64,000 nt of DNA from Pseudomonas sp. B21-056 (lineage in GTDB: Bacteria; Pseudomonadota; Gammaproteobacteria; Pseudomonadales; Pseudomonadaceae), in NCBI RefSeq assembly GCF_026016325.1, contig NZ_CP087203.1, forward strand, positions 3,844,001 through 3,908,000. The letters are read 5' to 3'. Below are positions 58,052-64,000 of the stretch, piece after piece (position 1 is the stretch's first letter; each line of letters starts with the position of its first letter). Made by a program: the position numbers and the translations under genes. The notes beneath the pieces are model-generated. The model did not search any database. It was given only the letters and a program-made list of their open reading frames with translations, and was not told the origin of the DNA.

Positions 58052-59901
58052 AGCCTTTACGCGCCCTGCTCCTGCAGGCCGGCGGCCTGCTTTTCGCCGG
58101 GCTGGCCTGTGCCGCGCCACAGCACGCCGTGACCCTGTACAACGAGCCGCCGAAATATCCGGCCGACTTCAAGCATTTCGACTACGTGAACCCGGACGCG
58201 CCCAAAGGCGGGATATTCCGCCAGGGTGGCTTTGGCGGCTTCGACAGCCTCAACCCGTTCATCAGCAAAGGCGTGCCGGCCGATGACATCGGCCTGATCT
58301 ACGACACCCTGGCCAAGCAAGGCCTGGACGAGCCCTTCACCGAATACGGCTTGATCGCCGAGAAAATCGAAAAAGCCCCGGACAATGCCTGGGTGCGCTT
58401 CTACCTGCGCCCCGAAGCCCGATTCAACGATGGCCATCCGGTACGCGCAGAAGACGTGGTGTTCAGCTTCCAGACCCTGACCAGGGACGGCGCACCGATG
58501 TTCCGCGGTTATTACAACGATGTTGCCGAAGTCATCGCCGAAGACCCGCTCAAGGTGCTGTTCAAGTTCAAGCACACGAACAACCGTGAACTACCACTGA
58601 TCCTCGGCCAACTGCCGGTATTGCCCAAGCATTGGTGGGCGGATCGCGATTTCAACAAGGGCAACCTGGAAATCCCCCTGGGCAGCGGCCCGTACAAGGT
58701 CGCCGAAGTGAAGGCCGGGCGCTCGATCCGCTATGAGCGGGTCAAGGACTACTGGGGCAAGGACCTGCCGGTCAATCGCGGCTTCTACAATTTCGATGTG
58801 CTGACCACTGACTACTACCGCGACAACACCGTCGCGGTCGAGGCGCTGAAAGCCGGGCAATTCGATTTCTGGCTGGAGATGACCGCCAAGAACTGGGCCA
58901 ATGCCTACAACATCCCGGCCGTCGCCGAAGGCCGGCTGATCAAGGAACAGATCCCCAACGGCAACCCCACCGGCATGCAGGGCTTCGTCTACAACCTGCG
59001 CCGCCCAGTGTTCCAGGACGTGCGGGTGCGCAAGGCCCTGAGCCTGCTGCTGGACTTCGAATGGACCAACAAACAACTGTTCAACGGCGCCTACGCCCGC
59101 ACCCGCAGTTATTTCGAGAATTCGGAAATGGCCGCCACCGGCCTGCCCGGCGAAGACGAACTGAAGATCCTCGAACCTCTGCGCGGCAAGATCCCCGAGC
59201 AAGTCTTCAGCGAAGCGTTCCAGCCTTCGATATGCGACGGCAGCGGCATGATCCGCGACCACCAACGCCAGGCCTATCAATTGCTGCAGGAAGCCGGCTG
59301 GCGCATCGTCGACGACAAGATGGTCGATGCCCAGGGCAAACCGGTGGTGCTGGAGTTCCTGCTGGCCCAGACCGAATTCGAACGCGTGCTGCTGCCGTTC
59401 AAGCGTAACCTGAGCGACCTGGGCATCGACCTGGTGATCCGCCGGGTTGACGTATCCCAGTACATCAACCGCGTGCGCTCCCGGGATTTCGACATGGTGG
59501 TGGGCAGCTTCCCGCAGTCCAGCTCACCGGGTAACGAACAGCGCGAGTTCTGGATGTCGGCCGCCGCCGACAAGCCCGGCAGCCGCAACACCATGGGCCT
59601 GAAGGATCCGGCCGTCGACCAGTTGGTGGAACAACTGATCAACGCCGATTCGCGCAAGAACCTGGTCGCCCATGCCCGGGCCCTGGACCGCGTACTGCAA
59701 TGGGGCTATTACGTGATCCCCAACTGGCACATCAAGACCTGGCGCGTGGCCTACTGGAACCACATCGGCCACCCGAAAGTCACGCCGACCTATGACATCG
59801 GCACGACCACCTGGTGGGTCAAGCCGGACACCAAACCTGCCGATGAAGTAAAGCAAGTGATCGAACAACAGAACAACGCTGCCCCGGCGAGCGTGGAGTA
59901 A
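58048..59901 (+). CDS. nppA2: Peptide/nucleoside-peptide ABC transporter, solute-binding protein 2
   Basis: 617 residues from the ATG at 58048, which has GGAGAAAGATCA before it and overlaps the nppA1 stop (ATGA). The signal peptide [16 protein letters not shown] is followed by [25 protein letters not shown], sharing block after block with NppA1 ([49 protein letters not shown]). It differs in the C-terminal tail ([15 protein letters not shown]). A tandem duplicate specialised for another peptide is likely. Confidence 0.93.
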   Translation: MKPLRALLLQAGGLLFAGLACAAPQHAVTLYNEPPKYPADFKHFDYVNPDAPKGGIFRQGGFGGFDSLNPFISKGVPADDIGLIYDTLAKQGLDEPFTEYGLIAEKIEKAPDNAWVRFYLRPEARFNDGHPVRAEDVVFSFQTLTRDGAPMFRGYYNDVAEVIAEDPLKVLFKFKHTNNRELPLILGQLPVLPKHWWADRDFNKGNLEIPLGSGPYKVAEVKAGRSIRYERVKDYWGKDLPVNRGFYNFDVLTTDYYRDNTVAVEALKAGQFDFWLEMTAKNWANAYNIPAVAEGRLIKEQIPNGNPTGMQGFVYNLRRPVFQDVRVRKALSLLLDFEWTNKQLFNGAYARTRSYFENSEMAATGLPGEDELKILEPLRGKIPEQVFSEAFQPSICDGSGMIRDHQRQAYQLLQEAGWRIVDDKMVDAQGKPVVLEFLLAQTEFERVLLPFKRNLSDLGIDLVIRRVDVSQYINRVRSRDFDMVVGSFPQSSSPGNEQREFWMSAAADKPGSRNTMGLKDPAVDQLVEQLINADSRKNLVAHARALDRVLQWGYYVIPNWHIKTWRVAYWNHIGHPKVTPTYDIGTTTWWVKPDTKPADEVKQVIEQQNNAAPASVE

Positions 59902-59905
59902 CCCG

Positions 59906-60979
59906 ATGCTGGCTTATATTTTCCGGCGGCTGCTGCTGATTATCCCGACCCTGTTCGGCATCCTGCTGATCAACTTCATCATCATCCAGGCCGCGCCCGG
60001 CGGGCCGGTGGAGCAGATGATCGCCAAGCTCGAAGGCTTCGAAGGCGCCACCAGCCGCATTGCCGGCGGCGGCGCGGAGGTGTCGGTGGCCGGTTCCTCC
60101 TATCGCGGCGCCCAGGGCCTGGACCCGACGCTGGTCAAGGAAATCGAGCGCATGTACGGCTTCGACAAGTCGGCGCCCGAACGCTTGTGGATCATGATCA
60201 AGAACTACGCCCACCTGGATTTCGGCGACAGTTTCTTCCGCGACGCCAAGGTCATCGATCTGATCAAGGAAAAAATGCCGGTGTCCATTTCCCTCGGGCT
60301 GTGGAGCACGCTGATCATGTACCTGGTGTCGATCCCGCTGGGAATCGCCAAGGCCACGCGGCATGGCAGCCATTTCGACGTGTGGACCAGTTCGGCGATC
60401 ATCGTCGGCTATGCGATCCCTTCATTCCTGTTTGCCATCCTGCTGATCGTGGTGTTCGCCGGCGGCAGCTATTTCGACTGGTTCCCGTTGCGCGGGCTGA
60501 CCTCGAACAATTTCGACCAACTGACCTGGGGCGGCAAGATCCTTGACTACTTCTGGCACCTGGCCCTGCCGGTGACCGCCCTGGTGATCGGCAACTTCGC
60601 TACCATGACCCTGCTGACCAAGAACAGCTTCCTCGATGAGATCAACAAGCAGTACGTGGTCACCGCCAAGGCCAAGGGCCTGACCCGCAACCGGGTGCTC
60701 TACGGCCATGTATTCCGCAACGCCATGCTGCTGGTGATCGCCGGTTTCCCTTCGGCATTCATCGGCATCTTCTTCACCGGCTCCTTGCTGGTGGAGGTGA
60801 TCTTCTCCCTCGACGGCCTCGGGCTGATGAGTTTCGAGGCGGCCATCAACCGCGACTACCCGGTGGTATTCGGTACCCTGTTCATCTTCACCCTGCTCGG
60901 ACTGGTGGTGAAACTCATCGGTGACCTGACCTACACCTTCGTCGATCCACGCATCGACTTCGAAAGCCGGGAGCATTGA
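59906..60979 (+). CDS. nppB: ABC permease YejB-like (NppB)
   Basis: 357 residues with about six transmembrane segments. The N-terminal helix [20 protein letters not shown] is followed by a long periplasmic loop and the permease core; the EAA-type cytoplasmic loop reads [25 protein letters not shown]. Four bases separate it from nppA2 and one base from nppC. It is the membrane-channel half with NppC. Confidence 0.94.
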   Translation: MLAYIFRRLLLIIPTLFGILLINFIIIQAAPGGPVEQMIAKLEGFEGATSRIAGGGAEVSVAGSSYRGAQGLDPTLVKEIERMYGFDKSAPERLWIMIKNYAHLDFGDSFFRDAKVIDLIKEKMPVSISLGLWSTLIMYLVSIPLGIAKATRHGSHFDVWTSSAIIVGYAIPSFLFAILLIVVFAGGSYFDWFPLRGLTSNNFDQLTWGGKILDYFWHLALPVTALVIGNFATMTLLTKNSFLDEINKQYVVTAKAKGLTRNRVLYGHVFRNAMLLVIAGFPSAFIGIFFTGSLLVEVIFSLDGLGLMSFEAAINRDYPVVFGTLFIFTLLGLVVKLIGDLTYTFVDPRIDFESREH

Positions 60980-60980
60980 G

Positions 60981-62000
60981 ATGAACCTGTCCCCCCTCAA
61001 TCGCCGCCGCTTCGAACTGTTCAAGGCAAATAAACGTGGCTGGTGGTCGCTGTGGCTGTTCCTGATCCTGTTCGGGCTGAGCCTGGGCGCCGAACTGATC
61101 GCCAACGACAAGCCGCTGGTGGTGCATTACGACGGCGGCTGGTACTTTCCGGCCCTCAAGCGCTACCCGGAAACCACCTTCGGTGGCGAGTTCCCGCTGG
61201 AAGCCAACTACAAGAGCCCATACATCCGCGAACTGCTGACAGCCAAGGACGCCTGGGTGCTGTGGGCACCGATTCCGTTCAGCTACCAGAGCATCAATTA
61301 CGACCTGAAGGTCCCGGCCCCCGCACCGCCCTCCGCGGTGAACTGGCTGGGCACCGACGACCAGGGCCGCGACGTGCTGGCCCGGGTCATCTATGGTTTT
61401 CGCATTTCGGTGCTGTTCGCCCTGACCCTGACACTGCTCAGTTCGATCATCGGCGTCATCGCCGGCGCCCTGCAGGGCTTCTATGGCGGCTGGGTCGACC
61501 TGGCCGGCCAGCGCTTCCTGGAGATCTGGTCCGGATTGCCGGTGCTTTACCTGCTGATCATCCTGGCCAGTTTCGTCCAGCCCAATTTCTGGTGGTTGCT
61601 GGGGATCATGCTGCTGTTTTCCTGGATGAGCCTGGTGGACGTGGTGCGCGCCGAGTTCCTGCGCGGGCGCAACCTCGAATACGTGCGGGCCGCCCGGGCC
61701 CTGGGCATGCAGAATGGCGCGATCATGTTCCGGCATATCCTGCCCAATGCCATGGTCTCGACCATGACCTTCATGCCGTTCATTCTCACCGGCGCCATCG
61801 GCACCCTCACCGCCCTGGACTTCCTCGGTTTCGGCCTGCCGGCCGGCGCGCCGTCCCTGGGTGAGCTGGTGGCCCAGGGCAAATCCAACCTCCAGGCGCC
61901 CTGGCTGGGCATGAGTGCGTTCGCCGTACTCGCGATCATGCTGAGCCTGCTGGTGTTCATCGGCGAGTCCGCTCGCGATGCCTTCGATCCGAGGAAGTGA
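60981..62000 (+). CDS. nppC: ABC permease YejE-like (NppC)
   Basis: 339 residues. An N-terminal OppC-type region (NRRRFELFKANKRGWWSLWL) precedes a periplasmic loop ending in NWLGTDDQGRDVLARVIYGF, and the core has the EAA loop YVRAARALGMQNGAIMFRHI. About six helices. Partner of NppB in the inner membrane; the ATPase gene follows after one base. Confidence 0.94.
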   Translation: MNLSPLNRRRFELFKANKRGWWSLWLFLILFGLSLGAELIANDKPLVVHYDGGWYFPALKRYPETTFGGEFPLEANYKSPYIRELLTAKDAWVLWAPIPFSYQSINYDLKVPAPAPPSAVNWLGTDDQGRDVLARVIYGFRISVLFALTLTLLSSIIGVIAGALQGFYGGWVDLAGQRFLEIWSGLPVLYLLIILASFVQPNFWWLLGIMLLFSWMSLVDVVRAEFLRGRNLEYVRAARALGMQNGAIMFRHILPNAMVSTMTFMPFILTGAIGTLTALDFLGFGLPAGAPSLGELVAQGKSNLQAPWLGMSAFAVLAIMLSLLVFIGESARDAFDPRK

Positions 62001-62001
62001 C

Positions 62002-63612
62002 ATGAACCAGGACAATCTGATCGAAGTCCGCGACCTGGCGGTAGAATTCGTGGTCGGGCAACATCGCCAGCGCGTGGTCGAAGGTGTCAGTTTCGACATC
62101 AAGCGCGGCGAAACCCTGGCCCTGGTGGGTGAAAGCGGTTCGGGCAAGTCGGTCACCGCCCACTCGATCCTGCGGTTGCTGCCTTACCCGCTGGCCCACC
62201 ACCCCACTGGTGCCATCCTGTACGCCGGGCAAAACATGCTGGGGCTGAAGGAAAAAACCATCCGTCATATCCGCGGCAACCGGATCGCGATGATTTTCCA
62301 GGAGCCGATGACGTCCCTCAATCCGCTGCACTCCATCGGCAAACAGATCAATGAAGTGCTCGACATCCATAAGGGCCTGACCGGCAAGGTCGCGACCCGG
62401 CGCACCCTTGAGTTGCTGGAGCTGGTGGGCATCCCCGAGCCCCACAAGCGCCTCAAGGCCCTGCCCCACGAGCTGTCCGGTGGCCAGCGCCAGCGGGTGA
62501 TGATCGCCATGGCCCTGGCCAACGAGCCGGAACTGCTGATCGCCGACGAACCGACCACCGCCCTGGACGTCACCGTCCAGCTGAAAATCCTCGATCTGCT
62601 CAAGGATCTGCAGGCACGATTGGGCATGTCGCTGCTGCTGATCAGCCACGATTTGAACCTGGTCAGAAGAATTGCGCATCGCGTATGTGTCATGCAGCGC
62701 GGTTGCATCGTCGAACAGGCATCGTGCGCAGAGTTGTTCCGCGCGCCGCAGCATCCGTACACTCGGGAACTGCTGGCCGCCGAACCCAGCGGCAACCCGG
62801 CGAGCAACGTGGTCGGCCCGCCGCTGTTGCAGGTCGAGGACCTGAAAGTCTGGTTCCCGATCAAGAAAGGCCTGTTCAAGCGCACGGTGGATTACATCAA
62901 GGCGGTGGACGGTATCCGCTTCAGCCTGCCCCAGGGCCAGACCCTGGGCATCGTCGGCGAGAGCGGCTCCGGCAAGTCCACCCTGGGGCTGGCGATATTG
63001 CGGTTGATCGGCAGCCAGGGCGGGATACGCTTCGAAGGCAAGCCGCTGGACAGCCTGACGCAGCAGCAGGTGCGACCGCTGCGCCGGGAGATGCAAGTGG
63101 TGTTTCAGGATCCGTTTGGTAGCCTGAGCCCGCGGATGTCTGTGGGCCAGATCGTCGGTGAAGGCCTGCGGATCCACAAGATCGGCACCGAAGCCGAACA
63201 GGAACAAGCGATAATCGCGGCATTGAAGGAGGTAGGCCTGGACCCGGAGACCCGGAACCGCTACCCCCATGAATTTTCCGGAGGGCAACGGCAGCGTATC
63301 GCCATTGCCCGGGCCTTGGTGCTCAAGCCGGCGTTGATTCTGCTGGATGAACCGACGTCGGCCCTGGACCGTACCGTGCAACGCCAGGTGGTGGAGCTGT
63401 TGCGGTCGCTGCAAACCAAGTACAACCTGACGTACCTGTTTATCAGCCATGACCTGGCTGTCGTCAAAGCGCTGAGCCACCAGTTGATGGTGGTCAAGCA
63501 TGGCCAAGTGGTCGAACAAGGTGATGCCCGCAGCATATTCGCCGCGCCGCAACACCCCTATACACAGCAGTTGCTGGAGGCCGCCTTCCTGGCCCCAACA
63601 ACTGCCGAATAA
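62002..63612 (+). CDS. nppD: ABC ATPase with two nucleotide-binding domains (NppD, YejF-like)
   Basis: 536 residues from the ATG at 62002 with GAGGAAGTGAC before it. The two ABC domains each have Walker A GESGSGKS (near residues 43 and 317), signature LSGGQRQR and FSGGQRQR, and Walker B LLIADEP and LILLDEP, with ISHD switch histidines. Both oligopeptide C-terminal extensions ([20 protein letters not shown]) are present. It powers NppB/NppC. Confidence 0.95.
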   Translation: MNQDNLIEVRDLAVEFVVGQHRQRVVEGVSFDIKRGETLALVGESGSGKSVTAHSILRLLPYPLAHHPTGAILYAGQNMLGLKEKTIRHIRGNRIAMIFQEPMTSLNPLHSIGKQINEVLDIHKGLTGKVATRRTLELLELVGIPEPHKRLKALPHELSGGQRQRVMIAMALANEPELLIADEPTTALDVTVQLKILDLLKDLQARLGMSLLLISHDLNLVRRIAHRVCVMQRGCIVEQASCAELFRAPQHPYTRELLAAEPSGNPASNVVGPPLLQVEDLKVWFPIKKGLFKRTVDYIKAVDGIRFSLPQGQTLGIVGESGSGKSTLGLAILRLIGSQGGIRFEGKPLDSLTQQQVRPLRREMQVVFQDPFGSLSPRMSVGQIVGEGLRIHKIGTEAEQEQAIIAALKEVGLDPETRNRYPHEFSGGQRQRIAIARALVLKPALILLDEPTSALDRTVQRQVVELLRSLQTKYNLTYLFISHDLAVVKALSHQLMVVKHGQVVEQGDARSIFAAPQHPYTQQLLEAAFLAPTTAE

Positions 63613-63631
63613 CCTGAAAGAGGAGCAACAC

Positions 63632-64000
63632 ATGGGTTTTCTCGCCGGTAAGCGCGTACTGATCGTCGGTGTCGCCAGCAAGCTGTCCATCGCATCCGGC
63701 ATCGCCGCCGCCATGCATCGCGAGGGCGCTGAACTTGCCTTCACTTATCAGAACGACAAACTCAAGGGTCGTGTCGAAGAGTTCGCCCAAGGCTGGGGTT
63801 CGAGCCCTGAGCTGTGCTTCCCGTGCGACGTGGCCAGCGACGAAGAAATCGCCAAGGTCTTCGAAGAGCTGAGCAAGAAGTGGGACGGCCTGGACTGCAT
63901 CGTGCACTCCGTGGGCTTCGCCCCGGGCGACCAGTTGGACGGCGACTTCACCGAAGCCACCACCCGTGAAGGCTTCCGCATCGCCCACGACATCAGCGCC
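63632..64000 (+). CDS. fabI: Enoyl-ACP reductase [NADH], N-terminal part (cut by window edge)
   Basis: The first 123 codons, running off the right edge. AGAGGAGCAACAC precedes the ATG at 63632. An SDR Rossmann start of the FabI kind: [20 protein letters not shown] with the FabI-type loop (SIASGIA), [25 protein letters not shown] and [11 protein letters not shown]. It reduces the enoyl-ACP double bond in fatty-acid elongation. The catalytic Tyr-x6-Lys lies beyond the window. It sits 19 bp after nppD. Confidence 0.95.
   Translation, partial: MGFLAGKRVLIVGVASKLSIASGIAAAMHREGAELAFTYQNDKLKGRVEEFAQGWGSSPELCFPCDVASDEEIAKVFEELSKKWDGLDCIVHSVGFAPGDQLDGDFTEATTREGFRIAHDISA

Noticed and set aside
56135..58120. 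A 661-codon antisense frame opposite nppA1
   Set aside because: Shadow of a conserved solute-binding protein gene in high-GC DNA.

Overview
The window is chromosomal DNA of a fluorescent-group Pseudomonas. The evidence is high-GC coding DNA packed almost end to end, many copies of the GTGGGAGCGAGCCTGCTCGC-type REP palindrome typical of P. fluorescens relatives, and a right-hand block (dnaQ-rnhA-methyltransferase-gloB-mltD-nppA1A2BCD-fabI) in the order known from P. aeruginosa PAO1. No rRNA, tRNA, CRISPR array or prophage was seen. Both ends cut a gene: a CdiA/FhaB-type two-partner-secretion exoprotein on the left and fabI on the right.

Layout. 0-8 kb: start of the exoprotein gene, a tandem REP array, a phosphate transporter (pitA), and two divergent LysR/enzyme pairs (mmsA; an aldo/keto reductase), each with a palindrome between the partners. 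8-11.5 kb: hemN plus an overlapping HemN paralog that has lost its iron-sulfur cysteines, behind an Anr/FNR box. 11.9-17.5 kb: a 1,869-residue secreted mannuronan C5-epimerase fused to an SGNH acetylhydrolase (PsmE type). 17.5-19.3 kb: a REP array split by an intact IS3-family element. 19.3-27.6 kb: an oxidative pentonate pathway (sugar-acid dehydratase, FAH-family enzyme, 2-ketoglutarate-semialdehyde dehydrogenase, MFS carrier, FadR-type regulator), with two FadR-type operator matches in the divergent promoter region and an IS110 element inserted in a REP. 27.7-32.4 kb: a 1,565-residue toxin-like protein. 32.6-36.1 kb: an RND/MMPL exporter with a YCF48-like partner. 36.3-43.4 kb: pepN, DUF2797, DUF1315 and a tightly coupled AAA ATPase / membrane protein / TPR protein trio; the 3' end of pepN has been copied outward twice in a 218-bp tandem repeat. 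43.5-51 kb: phosphatase-nadK, DUF1853, arsRB, a flavin reductase, a LysR regulator and a GNAT enzyme. 51.3-64 kb: the conserved dnaQ-to-fabI block.

How the genes relate. Several units are linked by start/stop overlaps: the hemN pair, AAA-membrane-TPR, DUF1315-DUF2797 (through a TTG start), nadK-phosphatase, and nppA1-nppA2. Four palindromic repeat families fill most intergenic space, and two insertion sequences sit inside REPs. The least understood candidates for a new system are the AAA/membrane/TPR trio (40667-43424), the cysteine-less HemN paralog, and the large toxin-like gene.
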